Source: Culex pipiens pallens (taxonomy: Eukaryota > Arthropoda > Insecta > Diptera > Culicidae). Taken from it: a stretch of 64,000 nt of DNA. This document shows positions 1 through 12,469 of the stretch, in pieces. The stretch lies in assembly GCF_016801865.2 (NCBI RefSeq), contig NC_068939.1, positions 182,744,034 to 182,808,033 of the forward strand, in the 5' to 3' direction. How positions within the stretch are numbered: position 1 is the stretch's first letter; the number at the start of each line of letters is the position of its first letter. The notes under the pieces are model-generated. The model was given only the letters and a program-made list of their open reading frames with translations. It searched no databases and was not told the origin of the DNA. The position numbers and the translations under genes are program-made.

Positions 1-917
1 GATCACACACACATACTTCCTCAAATGGCCCTTCGCTGACTTAGTTTTCCGTCCTTTATATCTTCTTCTATGACTCTTAGTCAACCTATCCACCTGAAAT
101 TTCATCATCTTTGTTTTAAAATTTGTGTCAGTTTCCACAGAAAAAGTCCGATGAAAATTAAATTAACATCATTTCTCGGTGACAATATGGGAATTTTCAA
201 AAGTTGGGCTAGATTATGAAATCCAGTCCAGTTTAATCAGCAATGCAAAAAAAAAAAATATAGGAAAATGTCTCAGCCAAAGTCTCAGCCTTAAACAAAA
301 TTGTAGGTGCTTTTCCTTATCTGTGTTTTTTTTTAAAATATCTTAAAATGAAAACGATGCATTTATCAAAGATATGTGTAAAGTAATTTTAATTGCAGAT
401 TTGAATTTGCATTTGCCTTTCAATTTTCGTTTTTTTTTAATTTTTCTCGAAATGACCCCTAAGGTCATTTCGAAAAACTTTTGCTCTTCGAATTACTTTG
501 ATTCTCTTGTTTTATGTTTTTCTTGTTTTAATTTTAATGATTAAATTTGCATTTATTTATTTTATATTTATTTACATGTTTGTTTCTGTTAACATAGATT
601 GTTATATTTTTACAGCCTTTTTCAACAAGTATGCATAAACTTATTCTGGGAAATAAAAAAATACTGCACAATATTTTTTCTTAAAATATCAAGAATGTTA
701 ACAAAATACTCAAAAATGTGTTTACTTAAATATTAATTCATCTTTTATTCCAAACGGAAGTTTAAGCTTTATTGTTGCTTATTATACATTTTAAAATTTA
801 ATCTTAAGAGTGCATAATTGGCAACGGGAGCGCGTGGTCGTAAAATAGTTATTCGGAGTAAAAAGTGATTTTTTGTGTGTGCCTTTTGTTTCGCTTTTTT
901 GACGTGATTTGTGTGTG
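1..917. other. AT-rich DNA with one short hairpin; no gene seen
   Basis: I find no credible open frame here on either strand. The composition is strongly AT-rich with many A and T runs. The only structure I can point to is a perfect 10-bp inverted repeat at 448-457 and 463-472 (arm CGAAATGACC) around a 5-nt loop CCTAA. Confidence 0.6.
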
Positions 918-1279
918 TCGATTGCGGGCGGTGGGGCAACGCGGTTGCTTGACAGGATCGATCGTGTTTTAAGTGTCCTTTTTTCTTGCTAGCAAAGATA
1001 ATATCAGTCCTTCCTTTAGCATCGTTGATCGGAAGGCACGCCGCCGGTTGAATTTGTCGTAGTAATCGTGTTCCTAAATAACATAGTGTTAATTATGTTT
1101 CTTGCTTCAGTCGATTACGGGCGGTGAGGCCACGTGCTATCTTTACAGAATTATTCGTGTCTTGAACATCATTTTTGTTGAGTAATTTGTGTTTTTTGTG
1201 GTTTTGTAATCTTAATTAATTGTTTTGTGATTTTAAAAACCCTTCCTATATCATCGCTGAGCGGAAGGCACGGCGTCGT
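918..1279. repeat. Degenerate tandem duplication of a GC-richer unit
   Basis: Two related units lie in direct orientation, 918-1046 and 1111-1279. Each begins with TCGATT(G/A)CGGGCGGTG and ends with a block containing CCTTCC, about 15-20 nt, then GGAAGGCACG. Each unit therefore closes with its own small hairpin (CCTTCC pairing with GGAAGG). The stretch is richer in GC and GTGT than its surroundings and has no open frame. It may be the untranslated end of a retroelement, but I do not recognise the family. Confidence 0.55.
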
Positions 1280-1556
1280 GTAGATTGTGTGTACATTTTT
1301 AAAATAAGGTGTTAAACATTCACGGTGAAAAAGTGCTCATGCTCTTTCTAAAATTTAATCTTAATGAGATAAGATTCTACATTTCGTTTTTTTCAGAGGT
1401 TTATTTAGAATTTTTCTGTTTTTGTTGCCAATAAAACTACAAATCTGGAGTTTTTTTCTTCCGAAGGTCAAATGAACAAAATTTATTGTATGGGTGTTTT
1501 GAATACCCGAATAGACGATTTCAAAAACACCCAAATGACTATAAAATAAAATTTAG

Positions 1557-1833
1557 TTTACTGCCCACCATTGAAAAAACGGCTAATATCCACTTTTGGC
1601 AAAAACGAGATATTAGCACCAGGTGGTAGAGGATGTTCCAACGCATCTTCTGGAACATGAATATCACTGAAATAGTGTTTAGACTTGGCTGCCGATGCGA
1701 AAAACCAAACGGTTAGTATGCCACTCTTATGGGAAATTGCCTTGACGGAGATTTTGTGACAAACACTAAAACGCGTTTTTCTCGGAATACTTGATTTGGC
1801 ATGATAGCCGAATTTTCAATTATGGGCAGTTTA
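1557..1833. mobile_element. Small MITE with 4-bp target duplication
   Basis: The terminal inverted repeats start CTGCCCACCATTGAAAA on the left (1561) and, read from the other strand, CTGCCCATAATTGAAAA on the right (ending 1829). The body is 269 bp, non-coding, and flanked by TTTA at 1557-1560 and 1830-1833. If only the inner TA is the duplication, a Tc1/mariner-type origin is possible. I do not assign the family with confidence. Confidence 0.55.
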
Positions 1834-3675
1834 TCGGACCATTCGAAAAATAAAACTCCAGAAATAATCTATTCCATTGATGTCATTTCATACAATGTAT
1901 AACTAAGATTTACGAAGTTTTATTCGAATTATGAAACATTATTTACAATTTTGGTTTGAAGAACAACAAATTTCTTGTCAAAAAGGATAGTTTTCAAATG
2001 ACTTAGTAACGAAAAAAAATACCTCGAACCAGTCTACAGCACAACCGTTTCTGTGTACTGTCAATTCGGTGTTTGTGTACTGAAAGCTGCCACACTGTTG
2101 GAAATGGATTCCACAGTTGAATTAAAACTTTGGTCAACACGTCCCGCGTTGTCTGCTTCCTTCGTGATCTGGGCACAACTGCCACCACTGCTGTCAGAGC
2201 CCTAAAGCTTGTGGAGTCCCGTTGAAGGTGGTATTTGCCTACTGCACTTCGAGCTTCGACTGGCCATTTGTCGAAATCGGCTTTTGAGGTTATTTAGTTA
2301 CACCGTTATGTAAGCTTATTAGCGGTGGTCATCCGGTGTGGCCACTATTTGTTCGATTACTTTTAATGGACGGTTTAGTGTTGGTTGCGAGGTTGGTGGT
2401 GCATTTGTGGAACCAAGTGCAAACATGTGAGTTGGGATGAAGGCAGCAAATGTTAACTCACCAACCTTTAGTCAATCAAACAATGGTAATCAACGTAAAA
2501 GGGGTCAATTACAAGCATTCAAAAGTGATCACTGGAGAATAGATCTTGTTAGAGCTGCTTGTAGGCACAACCAGACTTTCAACTCACAGCTTGATGCAAA
2601 TTGGGATTACTGTTATGATACCCCCCCACATGTAGTTTGTGCAATCGAAACGCAAGTACCAATTTGTTGGTTATCATGTTCTATCCGACCAGCGATTGAA
2701 GAAAGCAATTCCAGAACATTGCTTTCCATACGTAGCTTAAACCACATCCCATCCTTACAAATGAAGAGCTTTGAGTTCGTCCGAGCGCCTGAGACGAAGA
2801 AGAAGGAGGAGTTTCAAGAAAATCCCGTTTTCACAACGGCACTATGGAGGGAAAAGTTTTCCTTTTTGCATCAGCCACCCACCCAAACCCAACCCACTTC
2901 TCAGGGCTCATCTTTTCATAAAACAAGGCTGCGCTGATAGTACCACTTAATAATGGGAAGTTATTTACATTTGTTATTATATGCAAATGGCACGGCATGG
3001 AATGAGCGAGGAAAAGCTTGGCTTCTTTTGAAGGGTGGGAAAAAGCGAGCAGAAGCAGCAGTGGCTTTCCCAGGTTTTGCTTGCAAAAAGCTGTAAAGGT
3101 AAAAGTTTCTTGCTGGCTGGCTTAAGAGGGATAGTTCCGAGAATCGAGTGGTTTCTCGACTAAGAAATGTTTTTACAAAAGTTTTGAATTAATGGCAAAT
3201 CAACAGGAGGATGGAATCAATCAGTTCCAAGAATTGTTCAACTTATCATTATCTTAATTTTTTGAATAAACATTCATTGGATAACTTGTGTTGAGATGTT
3301 CCCAAGAAATCTGTTTTTTTTTGTGAAGTTTGATTATTTGGCAAAATTTTAAATCAAGTCGAACATTTTGCTACAATATTATACGCCGTCATGATAACCA
3401 TGTGAGAAAGTTACCCTACATCTTCTAGAAACGTATCCAAACCATCGCCATCACATCGACAAGTTTTACATGCCATTAGTCAACTCCTAATACACCGCTT
3501 TTAGGGCCATATAGAACAGTGGCTCTTTTAAGGATAGTTTAGCCACTTCTCTAATATTTCTTTGTCGAATATTAAGTCTGGATGGATTCTTGATACAGTG
3601 CCATACTTCCCGACATATGAAACTTTAGGAATCGAGATTTTTTCTACAACAATCCCCGGTATTCTCGAGATTTAC
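1834..3675. other. Mixed-composition DNA, no supported gene
   Basis: The stretch around 2000-2950 has higher GC and fewer homopolymers than its surroundings. It holds an open frame on the plus strand at 2437-2937 (166 codons), but the translation shows no domain, signal or membrane pattern I recognise and has no conserved-looking start context. I treat the frame as chance. The rest is AT-rich and featureless. Confidence 0.4.
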
Positions 3676-4930
3676 GAGCAATTCCAGCTCAAATCAGGAT
3701 TTTTTCTGGTACTTTTGTACCCGACCCTCTCCGATTTCAATGAAACTTTTTAGACATGTTATCCTAGGCTTATATGTTTGTGTATGTTTGTGTATATGGA
3801 GCCAGTTGTACTCGAGAATGACATTTGAGAAGGGCGTAAGCTTTTTAAATATTTTTGTGTTTCGTAATTTAAATATTGATGTACCTCGAAGCCGTTGCAT
3901 CGTATCAAGAAGTGGTCAAAGACAAACTTGTAGGAAATAAGAAAAGTTTTTTGAAAAAAATACACTGAAAGAAAAATGCACGCCAATCCAATGAGATTTC
4001 CAATTTTTAAGTTTAAAAGTTAAATTTTAAGGTGATGTCACGATTTTTTTTTTCGTTCAAAGATGTTAAAAAAAGATTCACGAAAAATGCTGGATGGTAT
4101 GTCTCTCCTAAAGAAATACAGAAATCATTTACTAAAACTGTTTTTTTAAGTGGTCTAAACGTAAAATTTTTCAAAAACCGATAGTTGTAATCGATTCTCC
4201 AGACAATTTTACATAAAAAACTTTATATTGACCATTGACATAGGCAATCCTTGTGAAAATACAGCGATTTTAAAAATAAAAATGTTGAAAAAAAACGTTT
4301 TTTTTTGTGGTCTTTTGCAATTACTATATGATAGACTTGATTTTTTACTCTCGAAAGTATTTTTACCGGAAAGCTCGTCCAATTTCCTATCAGTTTGCCT
4401 TTGACAGCTTTTTAATTTGGCTCGTTTTATTATTCACGTAAGCTTATTTACTATCCAGGTTTCTACCACACTGAAAAATATTCTTTTTTCAGTTATGAGG
4501 AATGTAATTATGCTTATATCTGTAAGCCCATACATCCAATTCAAATGATGTCAAGGACAAACTTATGGTAAATTAAACGAGTTTTTCGGTAAAAATATTA
4601 ACGAGGCTGAAAAATTAGGTCTCTCATATAGAAATTGCCAAATCCACAAAAAAAAACTATTTTTTCAACATTTTTATTTTTAAAACCGCTGTACCTTCAC
4701 AAAGATTGAACATAGGACAATGATCAATATAGAGACTGTTATAATTTTTAAATTATAAAATACAAAAATATTTAAATAACTAACATCCTTCTCAAATGTC
4801 ATTTTTGAGTACAATTGGCTCCATATGCACAAAAATGGCTAGGATATCATGTCTAAAAAGTTTCATTGGAATCAGAGAGGGTCGGGTACAAAAGTACCAG
4901 AAAAATTTCTGATTTCAGCTGGAATTGCTC
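3676..4930. mobile_element. Large foldback element (about 1.25 kb)
   Basis: The ends are inverted copies: the left begins GAGCAATTCCAGCTCAAATC, and the right ends with the complementary CAGCTGGAATTGCTC at 4930. The complementarity continues inwards. The block near 3720-3830 (GACCCTCTCCGATTTC, then GAGCCAGTTGTACTCGAG) recurs inverted at 4785-4890, and the block near 4150-4330 recurs inverted at 4640-4740. The element is therefore close to one long palindrome centred near 4300-4600. There is no coding capacity, and small open frames inside are by-products. I see no convincing target duplication. Confidence 0.7.
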
Positions 4931-5406
4931 AAACATCAAAAGCTTTCAACAATAGTTGCAATCAAAAACTTGAGATGAATTTTAAAGTTTGACTATTTAC
5001 AAATTTCCGACCGTGTGGTTACCTCCCAATCAAGTTAGTACCAATCATTAGGGGGAAAATTATCAAATATTTCAATATATAGTAGATTTTAAAGAATGCA
5101 TTTTCAATGCATATTTTCTTCATTTTAAATTTAATTAGGTCATTAATTTACATATTTAATGCTTGCAAATTTTTCTATGAAAACACCATTTTTCCCTAAA
5201 TATATATTCATAAATAATATTTTAAATCAAAACATATTTTAATAAAATATTAAACATATTTACGTGAGTCAAGATTTAATATTTTTTAATATTTTCCAAC
5301 GAACTGCTCACGTTTTATTGTTTGCCTAAAAATATAGTTAATTAGCTAAATATCAGCCCACATTAAAGTAAAGAAAAACTAAGTAAAATTGTAAAGTTCA
5401 AAAAAC

Positions 5407-5660
5407 AGCTCTGCCGCTCGAATCTAGTCCGTCCCATATGTAAAAACAGTAAGCCGAGAAAAATGCACTTCAATTTGTCCCGCCCATAAGGTTACGTGTT
5501 AGAATATTTCGAAAAAGTGAATTTTCTGCAGTTTTCTGGAACAAAGTACTTAATTTTATTGGTTTTTCTGATAGGTCACAAGATTTCGAACCAAACTGCA
5601 TCATTACTTCAAAATTGACGAAATTACATATGAGACGGACTTGCTTCGAGCGGCAGAGCT
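5407..5660. mobile_element. Short MITE, 254 bp
   Basis: The terminal inverted repeats are about 36 bp. The left begins AGCTCTGCCGCTCGAA followed by GTCCGTC and CATATGTAA. The right arm is the complement, with TTACATATGAGACGG leading to CGAGCGGCAGAGCT. The interior is AT-rich and non-coding. The flanks share GTTCA-type sequence, but I could not fix a target duplication. Flanking DNA from 4931 to 6332 is AT-rich with no gene. Confidence 0.65.
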
Positions 5661-6332
5661 CATGTTCAGAAAAAATACTTGAAGCTCAAAAAAGAAATTG
5701 AAAAACATATATTTTTTCTAACTAGGCAAAAGCGAATTGGTTGTAAACAATTTGTAATAAATTACAATGTAATGCAATGTATAACGTCAAATGGAGTGCT
5801 CGAAGGCTTTTTACCAAATCTTTAATTTTGAGATTTATTCATAGACAGTTGTGTTTTACCGGCTTGCATTAGAATTTGTATGAATAAAAATATTCTATTT
5901 GTAAAAATAGCACCTTAAAAAAAGTTTTTATGATTTTTGTACGGATTTATAATTGACTTGCCTTTTTATGTGGATCGATCTTTATTAATATCTATCATTT
6001 CATATGTATAGAGAATAATCTTACCTTCAAAGCACTCTAAATGCTTGTGATTCATTTTGATTGTCAAAAGATATTTCAATGTTAACCCAACCCCAGAGCA
6101 CCAAGGTCACTCGAAATTCACATGAAAATTGATCTCTTTAAAGTAAAATAAAACAGCCTTTCTCTATAAAAGCTGATATTCTGTACAAAAAAAAAATTAA
6201 AAAATTTAATATATTTATATTTATACAGATTCTGATCCAGCCCTGTAAAACACAACTTTTGACGTATAAATCTCCAATAGGAAAATATAATCATGTGTGA
6301 AGAATTTGGTGCTACTTTTTACCTGAAAATAC

Positions 6333-6957
6333 TTAACCCTCTACAACCCAACCCCGCCTCTAGACGGGCTTCGATCTAAAAAATCGCCAAAAATCCATTT
6401 TTCAACCAATTTTTGATCTTCAAAAAGCATTGGAAAGAAGAACTTTTAAAATTTTGGAAAATTTTAGGGTTGGAAGTTTGACTTGTTTTATGTGACTTTG
6501 CCAATGTTTTTAAAAATGTATTTTTTTTAGGGGTCAACTTTGGCTGTGTTTTTTACTAACATTTCCTATATTTTAAGTAAAAAGAAGTATGCAGTAATTT
6601 TTCTAGTGCCCTAGACTATGCCTCTACGCAATTATTTACAATATAAATGATAATGGTTCCATTTTATAGCAGAAAATGTGAAAAACATGCAAAAAAATGA
6701 AAAAGTTACTGTAAAAACATGAAAAAAATAGATAGGCAAAATGTAATGATAGGAGACTGTAGAGTAGGCCAAATAGTACCAAAAACAAACATAAACTAAA
6801 CAAGAGAAATGCAAATTAAAATACTAAAAATGAAACAAGAAAAACATAAAACAAGAGAAGTAAAGTTTTTCGTAGAACAAAAGTTGCTCAAAATGACCTC
6901 CTGAACACGGGAAAAATAAAAATTTTCGAAAAAAATATTTGGGCAGTAGAGGGTTAA
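6333..6957. mobile_element. piggyBac-like non-autonomous element (TTAA flanks)
   Basis: The element is bounded by TTAA on both sides (6333-6336 and 6954-6957). The inverted ends read CCCTCTACAACCCAA on the left and CCCTCTACTGCCCAA on the right. TTAA target duplication plus ends starting CCC is the hallmark of the piggyBac superfamily. The roughly 617-bp interior has no transposase frame, so it would need a transposase from elsewhere. Confidence 0.75.
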
Positions 6958-6959
6958 AT

Positions 6960-8280
6960 GATAAGGCCGATGCAAATATTTTTCAAAATTTTTGTCCCTC
7001 GGCTCTCGCTGGGGTCGAGGGGGGAGCCTTTTTTATAATAGTTCAGTTGTTTGCAAACATTAGTTTTCAAAGTATGAAAGATTTGACGAAATCAAAAATT
7101 TCAGCTAAAAAAAATATTTTTTGAGGTACTGTACATCAAAAATTCCTATTCAAAAGATTTTTGAACTACCGTAAACCGGGGTGACTTTGATAGGATTTCA
7201 ATTTGTTTTTAGAATATTTTCCAACAGGTAAGGTTTTTCTCAAGATTATTATTTTTAAAACATGTACTGGGGTACGCCACACAAAGCCCATGTACTATTT
7301 TGGAAGAAAAGTTTTTTCAATAGTGTTTAGAAAAATAGTTACGTTAAAAATTCGTAGTTTTAATTCCGGGGTGACTTTGATAGTCATAGTTTTTCTTGTT
7401 GAAATCATATTTAAGATGTTCAAACTTTATTTGTACGTTAAATGTACCATCACTGAAGTAGCTGATATAGTTTGTAAGAAAAAAAATCAATGTTTATATT
7501 TAGTTAACTAAGTTTATAAGCTTTTTAACAAAATACATATAAATTTTAGGTAAAATTGTTAAAAAGTCTGAAATTTGTTAAAAATAGTTTTGTTTATAAA
7601 ATTATCGATTTATATTGCATTTTATACTGAATTCGAAGCACGAATCACAAGTTTTCACATTTTACATGAAATTTGTTTAACTGAAATTGCCTATAAATTT
7701 GGAGATTTTTTTTTTAATTGTGTTTCAAAACACATATTATTTATTATTTACAACCTTATTCAACCTTCTCCTAGTGGAAAATTGTCCAAAGAATCCGAAA
7801 ATGCATTCCGTTTTCCGATTAAAAATCATGTTCATTGAGAAAATCATGACACTTTGAGAAGTTTAAAATAATGACTTCCATCAACATTTTCTTTACTATA
7901 GTTAACTAACTTTATAAACTTTTCAAAAATTTATGAAAAGTTCTTCTTGAGGTACTTTGAACAGTTCTCTTTCATGGTCAATATGTTTCTGAACCATTCC
8001 TTACGTATTTTAATTGTGCTCTTCATTTTGCGGAAAAATCGCAAACCTATCAAAGTCACCCCGGCTATCAAAGTCACCCCGTTTTACGGTAACCAAAACA
8101 TGCTAATAATGATTCTAAATATGGGGGAATGCATTTAAAATTGATAACAGTTGATTGAACCTAAATTTCCATAGAAAATTTGAACTTTTTTGAAAAATTT
8201 TTTTGCTCCCTAATTTTTTCAGGTCCACTTATAAGGGGGGGGGGGGGTTTACAAAAACTTTGAACAAAATTTGTACCAGC
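6960..8280. repeat. Old dispersed repeat, copy A (interrupted)
   Basis: The parts on either side of the 7167-8092 foldback together resemble 29110-29500. Shared blocks are GATGCAAATATTTTTCAAA, the stretch around GTTGTTTGCAAACATTAG, the block ending TGTACATCAAAAA, then GGGGAATGCATTTAAA and TTGATT..CAG.TGATTG. A third, partial copy is at about 12830-12960. The repeat is non-coding. Its right end contains a run of 13 G at 8235-8247. Confidence 0.55.
7167..8092. mobile_element. TA-flanked foldback element (about 0.93 kb)
   Basis: The left end reads TACCGTAAACCGGGGTGACT and continues TTGATAG. The right end is its complement, with a doubled motif (TATCAAAGTCACCCC twice) before TTTACGGTA at 8091. 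A further copy of the CCGGGGTGACTTTGATAG motif lies inside at about 7366-7383. TA at both borders fits a Tc1/mariner-type insertion. There is no transposase frame. The element sits inside an older dispersed repeat whose uninterrupted copy is at 29110-29500. Confidence 0.7.
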
Positions 8281-8282
8281 CT

Positions 8283-8672
8283 CAGGGTTACCAGGTCAAA
8301 ATTTGAAAAATCTGGCAAAGTATCGATTAAAAATCTGGAAAAATCTGGCAGACGAAAATCTAACAATTCTGGATGATTAAGGTGAGGGAGGATATGATTT
8401 AATACAAAAGTATGTAGAATTCAGATGTTTTAACTGATTTTATGGCCTAAACAATGTTGAATTTACATTTGCTTTAAGAAAAACTCATTCTAAATTTTAT
8501 GATTTTCAATTAAATTCACTAATTTTAATCAAAAAGTTGTTCAAAATGGGCATTAAATGAAAAATCTGGCAAAATCTGTCAATATCTGGCACAGAGCAGA
8601 GTGAATCTTTATTCTGGCTGACACTTGAAAAATCTGGCATTCCCAGATTTATCTGGCAACCTGGCAACCCTG
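8283..8672. mobile_element. hAT-type MITE with perfect 8-bp target duplication
   Basis: ACCAGCCT occurs immediately before (8275-8282) and after (8673-8680) the element. The inverted ends are CAGGGTTACCAGGT on the left and CAGGGTTGCCAGGT on the right. Subterminal DNA on both sides is rich in AATCTGGCA-type repeats, a usual hAT arrangement for transposase binding. The 390-bp body is non-coding, so this is a deletion derivative or MITE. Confidence 0.85.
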
Positions 8673-8680
8673 ACCAGCCT

Positions 8681-11600
8681 AACAAAAACATAACGAACAG
8701 ACATTATTTTTAATTTATAAGGCATAGGCCATTAGCTAGTGTATTTTTAGCATTCTTTCAAACAACGAAGTCTTATTGAGTTTTCGATTATTCGTAAATC
8801 GGGCTTCGCCATGCACACGGGATATGTTTTGGGAGTCTTCACCCAAAATTTCAGATAATTTGGTCCATCCAATCTCGAAATATCGTGGCACTTGTAAATC
8901 AACTTGGTATTCAGAGAAAAACGCTCATACAGTTTGACGGTTCGCTTTACGAATGGCAAAATTTGAGCTTAAATCGTTTCTTACTCAGTTAAATCATAAA
9001 ATATCCCCAAATATTCAGTGGGTTTAATAAATTTCTGCATTAGGATTTTTTTTTATTTTCTGCGTGTATGTAACCCCTTAATTATTAACCTAAATTTAGA
9101 ATGAGATTAAACCATCAATACTTTAACTAACTTGAAGAAAACTGTAAATGTTTTCGATCAACTTCTCCTTCTCTTAATCAACAACGATTCACTACTTTTT
9201 GAGAAACACTGAATTAGAATTTGCCACTGTATTAGAATCAAACTTCTTCTTCACCTTGCTAGCTACTGCAGTATCTGAAACGGGCATGTGTAAAATAAAG
9301 GATCGGTTATTTGCTAACAAATACCACCTCATGTTTGCACCGTTCATACCTCTTCTTTGCAGCCAAAGATTCGAATTATGGGAAGTATCACTAAACGAAT
9401 AACTTTTACCTTCGGTCACATTTCAAAATATAAAATCGCACTGAAAATCAAAACTACAAAATTTTGTCAAAATTATTTGTTTTCGGTTATAATTTTCGGA
9501 TAATAATTTAATTTAAAATTAAGTAAGCTGTTGAAAAAAACTTCGTAAGAATAAGTTTTGGTTCGCTGCTCAGGTGCACAACAAGAGTCCAAGCGTAACG
9601 AGTTTCTCAACAGCAGACCAGTGGACCATATTTTGCCCTCTATTGACAGATCCAACCTGAGCCTGTTGCATTCAGCCTTGCTTCTGCAGTTTCGAAGCTG
9701 GGAAGAAACTTTCCCCTGGCTCCAAAGATGGCAATGCTTTTGTTTCGATTAGTTCGTTTTAGCACAAAGTTGACCACTTTGGGCGGTCGTAAATCAGAAT
9801 TTTATTGTTGGAAGTAATAACTGTCCCGATAAAGTGAAATTTATGACCGTTCGTGTTCATTATCCGGGCGGGGGAAGAAGTTGAGAATTGGGTATTAATT
9901 TCAAATTTGTTGGCTGTCCCCCGCAGGGGGGGAGGTTCTTTTTGCAAGTAGAATTTTCAACCCCTTCCACGTGCGAAAAAAAAGCATCAACTGAGATTGT
10001 CAGCAAATCTCGTAAGCGTGTGCCTCCCCGTGGGATTTCATACGTGAAAGCTGCGTGTCAGCGTTTATTCGTCTTTCGCCTCATGATGGGATTTTTAAAT
10101 GGAATCAGCCTGCCGTCGTCCTGGGCTCAATTATTTTCCCGCCAAAATGAGACTTTCAGGACTGCTCACGTGCAAGCTTCCCCGAGATTCGAGGTTTCAC
10201 AACAAACACGGCAAAAAAAAGGAAGAAAAGAGACGAAAACAGCGTGGCGAGATTATATCCACTTTGTTAAACCTTTATTGGATGTATTTTCGACCCACTT
10301 TTCTTTTCTCTTTTTCAAAATCTCACAAAAAGTACGAAAACTGGACAGAAAAAAAAAGTTGAATTTTGGAGGTTTGAAAATTTGGGAGGTTGAATATTAC
10401 TTCTTTTATGAGTAATATTACCTAAAAAATGTGTAAAAATCAATCTTTTTTTTTGACACAATATCGGTCACCATTTCCTGATGAATACTACCATCATTTT
10501 TTTTTCTGTGTGGGAGTATGTGAGAGATACACGGCCCCTCCCTCCTCCTTGGGACCAAGAAGTGACACTGAAGTGGAAAGTGAAAGCAAGTGGATCCGAA
10601 CAAGCCACTTAAAGATGATTGGGACGTTAAACAGGTTATTTACTCCCAAATTGGCAACAGGCTGTGTCGGCAGGAAATTTGCACCTACTGGGGAGGTGAA
10701 ATTGAGTACCTTGAGCTTAAAGTACCATGCATCTCCATGAAACAGTTCAAAAGACATCGAACCAAAACAAATTTGGAAATTAGGGGTTTTTCTCGCAATT
10801 TAGTCATAATTTTCAAACGACATCAAATTCACATAAAACTAATTTCCAACTTCATTCGAAAATAATTCCAATGCGTGTCAGAAAACAATAATTCAAAACG
10901 CACACCCACATTCATAACTATTGCGGCTCATTTTCACCTTTCGCACAAGTTTGATTTTATAATTGCGGTAACGAATGAGCGTTTAAACACCACATTTCCT
11001 AACCACCGCCACCGCCACTGTATAAACACATCAATGAATGGGCTCTGGACTGAAAATGATACTGTTATTTATATTGGAGCGCCAATCATGAGTCGATATT
11101 GGTTCCAATTAAACAATCATCATTCTGTTTGAACTTTTGCCCGGTAGGGACGAAACAGGGTGGCTTCCGCAGAATAGTTTTATATTTAGTTTATATTGTT
11201 TGATCACATTTGTGCCACTCCAGTAGTGTGTTTGAGGCTGGGAAATTGTTTGCTATTTTTAAACAAATTAATAAGCGTGCATAGGACAAAGGTACCATAA
11301 ATAGCATTGAATATCGTTTGAAATTGTCAGTGCAAGTTTCAATTTGTTAAGCTATATTCATGACAAAAAAATTATGGCTTCAGGAATTGATAGCCAATTC
11401 CGAAACAAATTACCCAGAAAAAATTTACGCAAAATTCTTTTAAAAATTTTCAACCCTTGTTAAACATGAAATTAAACCAGCCGGACCCTAAGAAGACAGT
11501 TTTCGTGAGTTGCCCGTATCCACCGACAGATGGCGAGTGGGCCTCGTCGGAGTCCGCCCATTAAATACGCAACTCAAAATTTTCATAGAATTTTTTTTTT

Positions 11601-12397
11601 CGTGACGGCTTTCGCGGCACGCTCACTTCAACTGTTATAGACTAATATTTGAACGTGGCGTATCTCTAAACAAGTTTTTCAAGAAAATGATTCCAGACCG
11701 CTTATTTAGTTGTTTTAAACCGAAACAAGGCAAAAACTATATAGCATTCGTGTCTACCCGTAGTTGCTACTCTGTTATTGACCAGGACCTCCAAGAATTG
11801 CTCCGTGGACCACAGATGAAGAGTAGGAACCAATCATCACCACTTCGCAACTTTCAAATGTCCCTATCATGCTAGTCAATCACAGCGCCGGCCACGACCA
11901 GTGGTAAGACACGGGGAAGTGGATAGGAATTTTTAGTCCGATACTTGAGTGATGAAGACCGCTAAATCGGCTGCGTCTTCGACAAAGTATCACGTGAGGT
12001 TTGAGGGTGTTAGTAAGATGGGTGTGAAGCCAGCATTCACCGTGGTAAGTGATGTGGCTGGTCAAAGTTATTTATAGTCCTTGATTCTTCATATGTTCTT
12101 AGATTCATCTTGAAAGCTTTCCAATTTGGTTCACCAAGCTTTTTGTGGTGAATTCTGGTCGTGTTGAAAGTTCAATATTCGCCTAACGAGTATGCAACCA
12201 GTAAAGTTCTTGAATTCAACTTTGCATTCAATATTGCATTTGTCCTGTTCTTAGGTTCACAGATTCCAATCAAGTTTCTTGGATTCATATAGCATTCTTA
12301 ATCCTGCTAGTCAACCAAGCCTGCTAAGTAACTAACTAATGAATTTTTCGTTCATATTCAAGTGTTCAGAATTCCCTCTTTCCATAATTTCTCGATA
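8681..12397. other. Mixed-composition DNA, no supported gene
   Basis: I see no gene I can defend in this 3.7 kb. The parts at about 9550-10300 and 10500-10750 are moderately GC-rich. They contain several overlapping open frames of 60-175 codons on both strands, none with a recognisable domain. The overlap of frames on opposite strands with equal length suggests chance. They could be conserved non-coding or untranslated host sequence. The stretch at about 12060-12397 may be the body of a SINE headed by the tRNA-like sequence at 12398-12469. Confidence 0.4.
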
Positions 12398-12469
12398 GTA
12401 GTAGATGGGAATCGAACCCAGAACCTTTCGCTTACAAAGCGAACAGCGTAACCATTCAGCCACGCCTAC
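12398..12469 (-). tRNA. tRNA-like sequence, anticodon UGU (Thr-like); probably a SINE head
   Basis: Read on the minus strand, this 72-nt stretch starts GTAGGCGTGGCTGAATGG and ends CCCATCTACTAC. It has a perfect 5-bp anticodon stem (TTCGC with GCGAA) around the 7-nt loop TTTGTAA, giving anticodon TGT. It also has a B box (GGTTCGATTCC), an A-box-like TGGCTGAATGG, a T stem with 4 of 5 pairs, and an acceptor stem with 5 of 7 pairs. The imperfect acceptor and weak D stem argue against a working tRNA. A pol III-driven, tRNA-derived SINE whose body runs on towards lower coordinates is more likely. Confidence 0.5.

Noticed and set aside
2437..2937. 166-codon plus-strand frame considered as a gene
   Set aside because: No domain, signal peptide or membrane segment, no splice-like edges and no supporting context. 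The length is possible by chance in this less AT-rich stretch.
11495..11575. Short inverted repeat (TGAGTTGC..GTAT and ATACGCAACTCA) considered as a MITE
   Set aside because: The repeat is too short and gapped, and I see no flanking duplication.
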